DNA of 22,256 bases from Cymbomonas tetramitiformis (GCA_001247695.2 LGRX02030476.1:1-22256); one strand, 5' to 3'. Positions 8,271 through 19,094 are shown, numbered from the stretch's first letter. Translations and numbers: made by a program. Notes: generated from the letters alone by a model not told the origin.

Positions 8271-11200
8271 AGTAATAGGGGCGGAAGAATAACGCCAGCA
8301 CAAAAATCAACGCAAAGGGTACGGATGACAGCATGCAGGGAGGCTAGCAGAAAGGTGGGAACGGGAGTGCAAAAAGAAACACCGGAAAGGGAGCGCGTGA
8401 CATGCATGCGGAAAGGAAACACAGCAGCAACAACGATAACCAGACAAGCAACTGAAACAAGAAAGGGAAATGAAAAAATGCCAAAAGGGGAGGGCAACCG
8501 AAGCCAAGGAACAACACAGGAAAAGCCCCCAAAGGGCCCCAGGTGGTCAGCCACAGCAGGAGAAAGGGAGCAAAGGGCAAACCTCATGAGAAACCTCACA
8601 TACTACCTACGGGCGAACCGGCAGGAGCATGCGTACGCACACAAAAGAGGAAGGAGATACTGGAGTGAGCACATGAAAGGGAAGACATGCAGGTGGGTAC
8701 AGCGTACCAAATATGACAGGCCACAACTAGTTAGAAGCAACCAGGTAGTAAGGCAAGAAACGAGGGGTAGGAACCACAGTAGGTGGAGACAAAAGCATAG
8801 CGAAATGTGCCGAATGACAAGAGAAGACCGGAGCATGGCAAGAATGGTGGGGGCCCAACTAATGACTATGCATGTGACACTGGATGTACTAGGCGCCCTG
8901 GCTGAACGGATGGAACAAGCTAAACCAGTGACAAAAAGCCCACAAGTAATGCCACAGCCCGAAATGATGAAAGGGAAACCGGAGGTAGCACATGAGAAAG
9001 CCTTGGGCACCGGACCCGACAGGAAAGCTATGAGGGTGGACGATACAGGTGGGCATGCTGCAGTGGAACCACAGCCCCCACACATAGGGGGGGGAACATG
9101 TTCGAAAAAGGAAATGGAAGGGCAATACCCCAAGAACTCTACCACGCAAGGGATATTCGCGAAGGATGGGAAGTTAAATATGTACCAAGTGGACCTTGCG
9201 CTCGAAACACTGGAAGAAAACCCTCCGGGGTCAACAACCATACAAGAGATACTGAGATTGCTGAAGGAGAATGATAATAAATTTCTGGAGATGGTAAAGG
9301 AAAAAGTCGCCAAAAGGGGTGGCACTCAGATACCGGTAATAGGGAACGGGCACTGGCTACTACTGATGGTAGGAGTCTGCGTCACGAGGGGTAACTGCAC
9401 GTTGCAGGCCTATGTATACGATTCTATGGGCATGAAAAGGCAGACACGAAAGAAAACTGCCCCAGAACACATGGGAATGGCGGAGGAACTACAAACAGCA
9501 ATAAGCAAATGGGTGACAAGCAACAAGGTGGCAATAGGGTGCCAAGAAGCCAGAGCCACGCCAATGTATGATAAGCACCAATATGATGCATACAGCTGCG
9601 GCGTCTGGGTGATATATGTTGCGGAACTATGGCAACAGTGGCTGTTGGAAAGGAAAGGAACGTGGATACAGTACGTGTACACAAACACACTTCAAACCAG
9701 TCGATGCGTTACATTACACACGACGGAAGTAGTGAGCAGATGTAGGGACAGATTCGGGCCGAAGATAAAGTCGGCCATTATGAGGGAAAATACGCCACAT
9801 GCAGCACATGCCACGGGCGAAGTCGAGCTGACAATGGAGGCTCCAGCAAAAGGGACTGGGGCAAAACAGCCGCAAACTCAAGGAACGTGCGCGGCGGATG
9901 CCTTCATGAGGGAAGTGGAGAGTAACCGCACAAGGGAGCAGGTGGAGGACATAATGAGGCAACAAGGGGTGGGCATACAAACAATAATGAACGTCCAAGA
10001 AGCACTTCAAGCGCTACAACAAGAAACCGATGCCCTCATAGGTGAAACGATGGGAAAATTGTCAGTAGACGGCCGAACCCAAATAGCAATAAGGGATGGG
10101 GAAAAATGGGCGATGATAATGCTCACAATAACACGTCGGGACATGCAGGCGCACGTCTGGCTACCTACAGGAGGAATAGAAAAACAGGATGAACTACTAA
10201 CAGCTATAGATGTTTGGACCATACTGCGGGAAGCCTATGACCTGCAAATGGTGCGGTATAGTGGACTAAAGACGCATAGTACACCACCGGGTTGGGAAAA
10301 GTTCAGCCAAGGGGAACAGGCGATAAGGGTGGCAGGTAGCTGGAAGTACTGGCATGTTGATGGCAAACCAGGGAACTTCAAGCCCGGGACCAGAAACGCG
10401 GCACAGGCACAGGGGGAGACTCATGATACACAGATAACAGAACACACAACTGGACTGGACGAGGAAAACACAAGTGGCGATGAAAGGAAGGGTGAGGGCA
10501 GGGCGCCTACTACAAAACAACGGGACATAGGCGAAGCAAAGGAGGGAAAGAACTCAAAACCCACGGACAAGCTGGTTCAGGCCACACTACAGTTCTGCCC
10601 AGAAAGCACAGAACAAGCAAACGAAAGACTAAAAAGGGAGGCAGGCACGGCAACAAGAAAAAAGCTACGGCCCCCCGCAAGCACCAAGAAAAACCTACCA
10701 CCTAGCACACCAACAAAAACGAACAAAAGGGACAATGAGGAGGCCAAAGGGTCCCTGGAGGCACTGAGGCAATGGGGTGGGAACATGCCAAAAACGGAGA
10801 ACCTAAACATTGAGGAAATGCGAGGAGCGCAACCACATACTGTGAACTTCCTAACATGGAACCTACAGGGTGCCAGGCACTCACTATACGAACTGGAGGA
10901 ACAAATGAATAAATGGGAGATAGATATAGCAATAGTCACAGAAACCAAGACTGCAAACGAGGAAATAAAAAGGCACTTCAGAAACAAGAAACAGTCAAAC
11001 ATATGCACGAGTATACCGAAGGGGGAAGGAGAGGAAGATAAGAACAACTACACGGCAGGCCTGGCCATAATACTCACAGGGGAGTATGCCAAACCACATA
11101 ACTACACCGAGGTGCTGGTACCACACCTACAAGGAGTACTCACACACACACTGCTCCACTTCCCGGGGGAAAAATACTTGCACCTGATAGGGGTATACTA

Positions 11201-14200
11201 CCCGGTGGAAGGGAAGGACGTGACAGAAGAGGCAAAACAAGGGGAGCTCGACAGGGAGGCAGCCAGGAGCGGCATACGGGAGTATGTGCGAATGGTGACC
11301 TCGGCCAGCGAAAATGCGACAGGGCAAACAGTACTAGTTTGTGGGGACCTGAATGCCTCCACGGGAACACCGAAAAACAGCAGGGACAAGGAATGGAACA
11401 ACACTACGGAAGCCACGGGTCTGCAAGATGTGGGAGGTACCAGAGAAACAACCCTAACATGGCACAAACGAAGGAACATAGACAGGATGCTGGCGAGCAA
11501 AGCAGAGCTTCAATACTACACGCAACCGACGGAGGGCGAACTCACTGAGCTACACACGAGCGACCACAAAATGGTCTGCACGACACAATTGGACCTAAAG
11601 GCCTGGGGGACACACAGGCCGACGGCACAAAAGTCAAAACATGCGAAAGCAGACAGACTGAAACTCCCGCTAACAGAAGCAGAGGGGAACACCCTCAGAC
11701 AAACACTGGATGCAGCATATACAAAAGAATTACAAGAGGAAATGCAAGAGGCAATAAACGGAATAAAAACAGCGAACAGCACAAGGCACAGAAAAAGGGC
11801 AATAGACTACGCGGGAGAAGTGGTTGCAAAAATAATGGGGGAAGCGAGAGACAGGGCAATGATGGATGTTAACCTGCCGAAACAAGCGGCGGCACCAGAA
11901 CAACAACATGGACTACACCTCCCGAAAACCCTACGCAAGGAAAGGGACGGCCACCTGAAAGAAAGAAACAGATGCCGTGAGAATATAGCATTATGGAAGA
12001 AAGACATAGAAACACGAGAACAGGCAGCCGAGGAGGTACGGACGGAAGGTTACGACAACCGAACGAGTGAAATGAGGGAATGGGAGCAATGGGAACGGGA
12101 GCAGAAAAAGCTTGCAACAAAAGAGGCAAGAAAGTGCATTAAAGAGCACGAGGCAAACCGAAAACAGAAAACAAGAATAAAAATGAGAGAAAGATACTGG
12201 GGCAACATAAAACACTACCACAAACTGATTTACAAAAAAGAGATAGAAAATGGAGCAGCACCGGCTGCAGCAATACAAGCAATAGAAACAACACAAGGGG
12301 AACTAGTAGTAGGGCACCAAAAAGTAGCACAGGCAATGGGTGAACACATTGCGAGGTCGGAACCATACAAAATGAGGGAACCAGAGAAAGGACTTAAGAG
12401 TACGCCACCTTGGCTTGATAAGAGGTACAAGAACTACATGAAGGAGAACCAATGCACAAGGCCGGACCAAACAAAGGTAAACTTAAGGGTGGACAAAGAA
12501 GCCTACCGGCAAGCGGTGAAGAAAATGAAAACCAACAAAGCGGCTGGGCCCATGGGGATACAAAATGAAATATTAAAACAGATGCCGGACAGATTCCACG
12601 ACCAACTTTGTGAACTCATGGGGCTAATGTGGGAACACAGGCACACCCCCCTACCATGGAAAAAAGGCTACTTCTGCTTCCACCACAAACAGGGCGAGGT
12701 AACGAAGCAGCAAAACTACAGACCTATAGCTCTACTGGATTGCCTGTTCAAATTATACACCACAGTACTAACAAAAATGTTGGCTGACTTCTGTGAAATA
12801 AACGGCATGCTCTCGGAAGCACAGGAGGGCTCAAGGGAAAACCACAACACAATGAAGCAACTCACCAGGGTAACTAATGCTATAGAAGACGCCAACCTCT
12901 CCAAAAGAAACCTACATGCAACCTACGTGGATTTTGAAAATGCGTATGGGTCAGTTGACCACAAAAGACTTATTATGACACTAAAACACCTAGGGGTGCC
13001 ACCGCAACTCACTGAAGCCGTTAGGGATATACTGGGCGAAAAAGAGGAGGACTCCATGCAAATGAGAGCAAAGGTAGGGGACCAAGTCTCGGAAGAAGTG
13101 CCAATAAGAAGGGGTATTCTGCAAGGGGACAGCATGAGCCCATTACTATTCATACTATACCTGGAGCCTCTCCTACGATGGCTAGAGGTAGGGGACCACG
13201 GGTACCAGCACAAGTATGCGACCGACAAGGGGCTCAGAGGGGAGCTGAGAACCTCCTCGGGGGCGTTTGTGGACGACCTAATTATACTAACAAAACTGAT
13301 GACAGGGATGGAGCAACAACTGGAGAAACTCTCGACATTCGGAGACTGGAGTGGACTCAGAATAAACGAGGACAAAACAAAGATAACAGGGGTAGAACAT
13401 GGCAACAAAAATGTAAAAGAAGGTAGACACCAAGGGGTGAAATGCGGAAGTCGAACATTGAAGGTCCTCAAAGCCGGAGACACCTATAAATACCTAGGGG
13501 TCCTTCTCAATATGCTGGGGACGTGGAAAGAAGAAAAAAGAAAGTCACTGCAGGAGCTCAGGCGAAGAATAGACGCACTACTGGCCACCCCCCTCACACA
13601 AAGACAAAAGGAGTACTCCCTGAAGTCAGCCATACTAGGAAAATTCAAATACGGGCTCCACCTCGGAATATACACACAGGGTGAAATACAGAAGGTTGAA
13701 AACCAGCTGGGGGCCGCGATGAAAAGAATATACGGACTTCCAGCGAACGGCACTCCTAATGAACTCAACACGGAGGAAAAAGAGGAATATGGACTGGGAC
13801 TCCAGTCCCTACAGGCAATATATGCACAGGAGGTCTACACGGGATTGGCAGGGGCCGTTCAGAGTGAGGAAGACAAGGGTGTCCAGATGGGATATGGCAA
13901 AAGGGAGAGAAACCTCCTAACCAGACAAAGAATGTCGCAAGTCAGCAGGTCCACAGCCGGGCTACTGGAAAAACACTTCGAGGAAAGAGGACACAGCAGC
14001 GCAAGAAGCAAGCTAAAGATGGGACTACAAACACAAACAAACACTCTAAGGAAAATGAACGCTCTGAATGAATATGGGATACACGTAAAAGGGGTAGGGA
14101 GCCATATGCAGGAACTAGCTAAAGAAACACTACCTATAATGAGACAGCTGGGAAAGGCAAAAAGGGTATACACACACGCGGAAATGGAGGGCACCACCAG

Positions 14201-16812
14201 AGCAACCAAGCACCTCAGGCGAATGGACGAAGAATACAGAGACCCACAGCTGCAGCCTGCGACGACAGGCTCTGAAAAATTGGGGACAGTAAATGTAATA
14301 AGGGAAACGAAAACTCAGCAAGCTACTAAGCAAATAAATTTCACCAAAATGCTCACACTATTCAGGAATTACCCGGACCTCGAAAACCTAACCACAGCAG
14401 ATGGGAAAAGTGCTATACCAATAAAAACACTAAAGGCAACAGGTGGAAGGAAACACGACAACAAAACGGCAACAAAGATAGCACAAGGCATGATGCACCT
14501 ATACCCATACATTTGTGAGGCACAGCCCAACGACATTAAGAAACCAGGGGACCACTGGGACCATGTGTGGAACAGAAGGTTGAAACCAGAATACATACAG
14601 GAACGGAAAACAGGAGAACTAGAGAGATACACCAAAAGTACGGTAAGCATGGAAAACATAAGCGACTGGCCGGCGCAAATAAAGGCGCTACATGAAGCTG
14701 GAAATAGCCTGAAGGACATACTGCAACTACTGTCCATGTACCCACTAGCCAACCAAACAAAACACTTCGAACGGGCAGATGTGGAATGGACGGAACAAGA
14801 GAAGGAAACTCTGGGCATAGAAACTAACCAGGAGAAGGAGGAAGATGATGTGATGACCGCGAGAAACCCACGGGGAAGAATAAAGAGGAAGACAGAACAA
14901 CGAGACAGAGGCCAGTGGTCAACACAAGAGGACCAAATGGACACGCTAGAACAGGAGGGAACATACACGCCCGCCAGGATACTGGCGAGTAGACAGTACC
15001 TACAAAACTACACCGATGTGACCTCGAAAGTAACACAGTACGAAGTACGGTGGACCAACAGCGAAGGGAGGGAACAAACGACGTGGAGCACAGAAGAAAC
15101 AGTAAGAACACACCTGCTCAAACACAACCTCTCCTCAGACCACGGATGGCAGAACCTTGTGGAGGAATGGGAAAATGACAAAAAAGACAAAAAGACCAAA
15201 CGTGAACCCGTCGAAGAAATACTGGCAGGGCAGCCAAACGGTGAACAGAGATACTGGAAACATGTAACACACCTGGAAATATGCACAAGGGAAACGAACC
15301 CTGACCAAGACATTAGGCACACAGGAACAAAAGACAGGCAACTACGCGCGGAAGGTGACACCACCTACTGCTACGAGCCGGATGGGGGCCTTATAGGCAC
15401 ACTAAGCACAGCAAAAGTTAGAGAATTGTACGACAGATACGCCGAGGCGGTGGGGGACAGCACGGCACAAAGGCCAACAGAAAAGCAACTGGCCAAAAGG
15501 CTGAAACTAAGTGTAGAACACAAAATACAGGTCAACACCTTCGAGGAGGAAATTGCACAATTACTGATAAGATACTCCAGTAAAGCAGAAATTAAACACA
15601 GAAAACGGAACCTCCAAAACCACTGGACCTTCCCCCCGGAAATGATGGAGGCGGTGCACACGGCCATGGGAGTCCATACAGAGGTGTTTGCCTCGCCACT
15701 CAATGTACACAAAAACACTAAAATATACTACTCACAATACCCACGAGACTCGGTATTTGGGGCCATTGGCTCGGCATGGGAAGAGCAATGGGAAAAACTG
15801 GGGTCGTACCAATTCAACCCGGAGTATACAGCAGGGGACCTCTACAAGGCACTGAAAAAGGCAATTAACTCCACAAAAACAGCAGAACCCGTCCTAGGGG
15901 TAGGGATATACCCCACATATGCCAAAAGCCCGTACAGAAAACTGCTAAACAAGCACATGGGATACAGGGTACATGAGCTGCTTGAGATAAAGGAAGGGCA
16001 GTTCACCTTCCTGCCACCTGACCACTGGATGCAGGGAAACCTACAGAAACCCAGACAATGTAACTGGAACATGAGAATACTGATAGTAGCGAACGCGGCA
16101 GGATGGAGAAAATACTGCCCGGACGCACTTAAAACCCACGACATATTTAGCAAGGCCCTTCTCAAATGCCCGCAAAGCAAAGTTAGGACGATAGGCAGAG
16201 CATGCTACATGCACAGGCCTCTGACCCTTAGAGATGCAGACAGGCAACCTAGGTCAATTACGGAATGGGAGAGGGACTGCGTCATAGACCCAGCGCCATG
16301 GACAAACCATGAACTACCGGTGGTGCAAGCAATGCCAAGCTGCCACCTGGAGAACCACACAGAGGAAATAATTGACCGCTGGATGGAAGACAGGAAAAAG
16401 GAAGGGGAGCACAGAGGAGGGGACAGGGGACCGAGGCCAACAACCATGGACGTCCTAAGAGCCAACACTACGTGGAGCAGAGAGGAAATAAACAGGGACG
16501 CACTAAGAAGATGGGCACTACAGTTTACGTGCCCAGACACAACAGAAGAAGACATAAACGGGGACCAATGGCTGCAATGGGAAAGGGGTGAAATAGAGAA
16601 AGCCGAACCACCACCAGAAAGCCGGTGGGATAACCACAAAAAGGGATACCCGGAGCCTCATAGAAGGCATAACAAAAATGATATGGTCTACACAGATGGC
16701 AGCCAAAGAAAAGTCAAAAAGGAAAACGGGGAAGTAGAGGAAGTAACGGCAGCAGGAGTCTGGGACCCAAGAGGGGGACGGGAGAGCGATGGGGAGCCCG
16801 ATTTTGGGGCTT
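8270..16812 (+). mobile_element. Giant LINE-type retrotransposon, 3' truncated or interrupted
   Basis: A non-LTR element with one ORF of more than 2,800 codons and no stop. Its sense strand is A-rich and T-poor, unlike the neighbouring elements: counts of single 60-base lines gave 2 to 5 T at 10621, 12241 and 15061. The 5' end lies between about 8240 and 8325, where the antisense Gag-like frame stops looking like protein. The 3' side ends inside the RNase H domain, where chromovirus LTR-like sequence begins. No 3' tail or restriction-like endonuclease is visible. Confidence 0.8.
8325..16812 (+). CDS. LINE polyprotein: Ulp1-like protease, APE endonuclease, RT, chromodomain-like, PCIF1-like domain, partial RNase H
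   Basis: Residues are counted from 8181; the first ATG inside the element is at 8325 (residue 49). Ulp1/C48-like cysteine protease, about 370-500, with His391, Asp414, Gln467 and Cys473 in the family order (Gln six before Cys). Degenerate relative of it, about 585-690. APE endonuclease, 888-1135: WN at 893-894, Glu921, GDLN with Asp1056 and Asn1058, SDH with His1129. Charged coiled-coil-like linker, 1140-1440. Reverse transcriptase, about 1490-1780: NYRP 1512, motif A Asp1584, QGDSMSP 1648, FVDD 1696-1699, YLG 1771. Chromodomain-like segment, about 2255-2320. PCIF1-like methyltransferase-fold domain, about 2440-2665. RNase H begins at YTDGS (Asp2839) and is cut after some 40 residues. The protein would nick target DNA and prime cDNA synthesis there. 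The ORF runs on to 16868, but its last 18 or so codons read LTR-like sequence. Confidence 0.85.
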
Positions 16813-17329
16813 GTTTTAATGCAAAGCGGAGAAGGCCCTGCTTACGAGATATCGGAGGGTCTTTATAAGTCCACTTTAAATCCTCACCCGTCTGCCAAAC
16901 TCCTGATATGGTCCAGTACGCACGCTTTGACGAACACCTATCGCGATGAGTGAGAATGGATTCGCCACGTACTAATGTGAAATTTCTTTAGTTATGTTTG
17001 TCAAGCACAACTTAGGATCACAACTCCGTCTACCTCAGTCCCGTTCCCGGTAGCTTCGGATGACTGGCCAAGAATCCGATGACAAACCACGGCTTTGGCA
17101 AAGGTAGCATATAGCAGTTTTTATTTATTCACAGATATGATATCTCGCATGTGTGCGTATCTGTGCAAGGGTATGATTTTTAACAAGGCTCACTACACCT
17201 TTAGCAAGGAAGGATCAATTTCCCGCTTCTATGCAACATAATGATAAAACATTAAGAGCAAGGTTATAGATGATCGACATGTATTAGTATATATTACAAG
17301 AAGTAAGGGCATAAGGCTTAATATAATGT
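16812..17329 (-). mobile_element. 3' untranslated region and LTR-like end of the chromovirus
   Basis: No gene is visible here. On the minus strand it has a TATA-like TATAAAG at 16868-16862 and an A-rich AATAAATAAAAA at about 17128-17116. One LTR start candidate is TGTTAAAA at 17185, which together with the AACA end at 16812 would give a 374-bp LTR with short inverted ends. No clean polypurine tract precedes it, so the inner boundary is uncertain. Confidence 0.45.
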
Positions 17330-18059
17330 CTAGCCTTCATAGGCAGCTATAATGTCTGCTGCATTGGTCAGCTCTGTGGCTTTGACCCAGGTGTCATGCT
17401 CAGGGCCGTAGCCTGCATATCGCACTAAATAGTATTTGACACCTCTAGTGAACTTATCCGAGAGTATATGTGATATCTCAAACAGTGGTTGCCCTTCTTC
17501 GGTGATCATCTGTGGCAGAGGCAAAGGTGCTTGGATCGAGTCATTGTACAGCTCTAATCTGGATACAGGCTGTACTGGATGAATACGGATATCGAGGTTT
17601 CCGAAATCTAACTCGTATGCACGCCCATGGCTAAGCACTTTGGATATAGTGAACGGCCCAATATATGGCTGCTTAAAGTGTCTGCCTGCCTCTGTCAAAC
17701 CATGCCATCGAATAAACTCAGTCCGTAAAAGAACTTTCTGCCCAACTGCAAACTGCTTAGGCATATGAGTCTTATTGAATCTGGCTTGGCTAATTTCTGC
17801 TGCTCGGGAAATGTTGTCTACCGCGTTGGCATGAACAGCCGAGTACTGGTCAAAATGATCTCGAATAGCTCTTTGTATTGGAACAGGAGCTTCTGGCGGA
17901 ATAGTGATAACCAGGTCATGAGGCGAAAGTGGTTGCGCCATCGAGTCGAGATAAAATGGTGAATAACCAGTTGATGCAGAAACGGTATTGTTAATTGCAA
18001 ACTCCACCAGAGGCAACTTGTCCTCCCACGAATTGGCTGAAGTATCATTGCAACAACAC
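17330..18059 (-). CDS. pol: Chromovirus Pol, part 3: integrase C-terminus and chromodomain
   Basis: This is the exon downstream of the intron-like insert. It begins with the end of the integrase catalytic region (LVEFAINNTVSASTGYSPF, at about 18010), continues with the GPY-type C-terminal segment (GPFTISKV, about 17665) and ends with a chromodomain (about 17470-17333: LVRYAGYG...DTWVKATEL) before TAG at 17332-17330. Chromodomains of such elements steer integration to marked chromatin. The usual Trp of the V-K-W core is Tyr here, so the aromatic cage may be incomplete. The frame joins part 2 exactly if 18144-18060 is removed, with one codon (AG/G) split across the junction. Confidence 0.85.
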
Positions 18060-18144
18060 CTGAGGATGAAAAAAATTCTACTTAATCAGTTTGTAAACCA
18101 GAGGATGGTGAAATCAAATCATGAATCAACAATTTGAAAAATAC
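18060..18144 (-). other. 85-bp intron-like insert (GT...AG) with flanking direct repeats
   Basis: The minus strand has GT at 18144-18143 and AG at 18061-18060, a CTGAT branch-like motif and a T7C tract before the acceptor. Its length (85) shifts the frame and it contains stops, while removing it restores the integrase frame. The 11-base sequence CATCCTCAGGT occurs at both ends (plus-strand positions 18143-18153 and 18058-18068), so the splice sites lie within a direct duplication. Confidence 0.75.
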
Positions 18145-18444
18145 CTGAGGATGTCCTCTATGAAGGCATGGCTCCTCTCATTGGCAGCATTCGATTGTGG
18201 ATGGTGTGATGACGTCATGGACAATCTCGTACCAGTAGATTTCCACAGTGTCTGCCAGAATGTAGAGGTGAATCTGGGGTCTCGATCTGAGATGATGTTC
18301 CTCGGAAGACCATGGAGCTTGAAGATATGCTGCATATAGATAGAAGCAGTATGCTGAGCTGTCCAGGTCATGCTGAAGGGGATGAGATGACAGCGATGAG
18401 AGAATTGGCACATTACCACAAATATACTGTCGTGCCCATTAGTG
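18145..18444 (-). CDS. pol: Chromovirus Pol, part 2: integrase catalytic core
   Basis: This segment holds the middle of the integrase core: the second catalytic Asp in ISDRDPRF (about 18293-18268) and the catalytic Glu in NERSHAF (about 18190-18165), after HPQSNAA. The first Asp lies in part 1 across the TIR element. Its frame differs from part 1 by the length of the element plus one target duplication (671 bp), as expected for a clean insertion. It ends at the donor side of the intron-like insert. Confidence 0.85.
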
Positions 18445-18459
18445 GCTACTGCCCCGTGG

Positions 18460-18480
18460 TTCGGTACTATCACAAGTACC
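18460..18480. repeat. Subterminal repeat unit, copy 1
   Basis: TCGGTACTATCACAAGTACC directly follows the left TIR. The core GGTACT...AGTACC is itself an inverted repeat and could be a transposase-binding site or hairpin. Confidence 0.75.
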
Positions 18481-18658
18481 AAGCCTTATGCTTCATTATG
18501 GGCACTAGGGGGGGTGTATGTGTCCCATGAAGGTTTCGAAAAATCATTTAGGACCCTTTTGATTTATTGTTGTTGCTGAAATTTACTCCCATCGACTTTA
18601 GGTATGTGTATGCGCGGCATGCTTTCGGGGGGTGAAAGACCATAAAATTAATTAAAAA

Positions 18659-18680
18659 TTTCGGTACTATTACAAGTACC
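18659..18680. repeat. Subterminal repeat unit, copy 2 (internal)
   Basis: TCGGTACTATTACAAGTACC, in the same orientation as copy 1, with one base changed in the variable centre. Confidence 0.75.
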
Positions 18681-19046
18681 GGCATGTTTCGCCGCATAAC
18701 TCCCGCTACACGCTCCGGATGAAGATTCGGAGACCTATGTTGACAAGTTCGCGAGTTGCCCGATCTGCAGTGTCTCGTCAGATTTTCCATCCGGCCTCAT
18801 CTTGATGCCAAAATTTTCGGTTGAAGTCGCGGGGGTATAGAAAATCTGGGTATTTGCTAAACTAAGCGAAAATTGAAGGGCAAAATTTTGCTACCCTACG
18901 GCATTCGACGCCCTCGTGCGCCCAATATACGTGTGTTATAGACCAATGGCGCATAAGGCAACTCAGTTTGGGTGCCTGGGACGAAAATATATGAAGGGGA
19001 GCATCTCCATATCAAAGGAGGGCATCAAAAAAAAATCCAGCAATTC

Positions 19047-19094
19047 GGTACTTGAGATAGTACCGAAACGCGTTTCGGTACTATCTCAAGTACC
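19047..19094. repeat. Perfect 48-bp palindrome next to the right TIR
   Basis: Two head-to-head copies of the 22-bp unit (centre ATCTCA) are joined by CGCG-type sequence. All 48 bases pair with their complement with no mismatch. The right arm overlaps the start of the right TIR region. Confidence 0.9.

Noticed and set aside
7654..8303. Overlapping ORFs on both strands within the Gag-like gene (for example 7781-8275 plus)
   Set aside because: They are alternative frames of the GC-rich Gag-like coding region. The frame holding the zinc knuckle is the better-supported one.
8181..8324. Extending the LINE ORF start to 8181
   Set aside because: 8181 is a TTG and the segment is antisense to the Gag-like knuckle, so it belongs to the target, not the LINE. 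The first ATG in element sequence is 8325.
8307..16706. Dozens of minus-strand ORFs of 60-240 codons opposite the LINE
   Set aside because: They are antisense shadows: the T-poor sense strand leaves few stop codons on the other strand. Their products are Cys/Ser/Phe/Leu-rich with no motif.
16600..16868. A restriction-like endonuclease at the C-terminus of the LINE (as in dual-endonuclease LINEs)
   Set aside because: The ORF is cut in RNase H and no CCHC plus PD-D/E-x-K pattern is visible. If present it lies outside the window.
17116..17128. AATAAATAAAAA (minus strand) as the polyadenylation signal of the chromovirus
   Set aside because: It lies some 250 bases upstream of the LTR TATA-like box, so it does not fit the expected R-region position. 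It may be incidental A/T richness.
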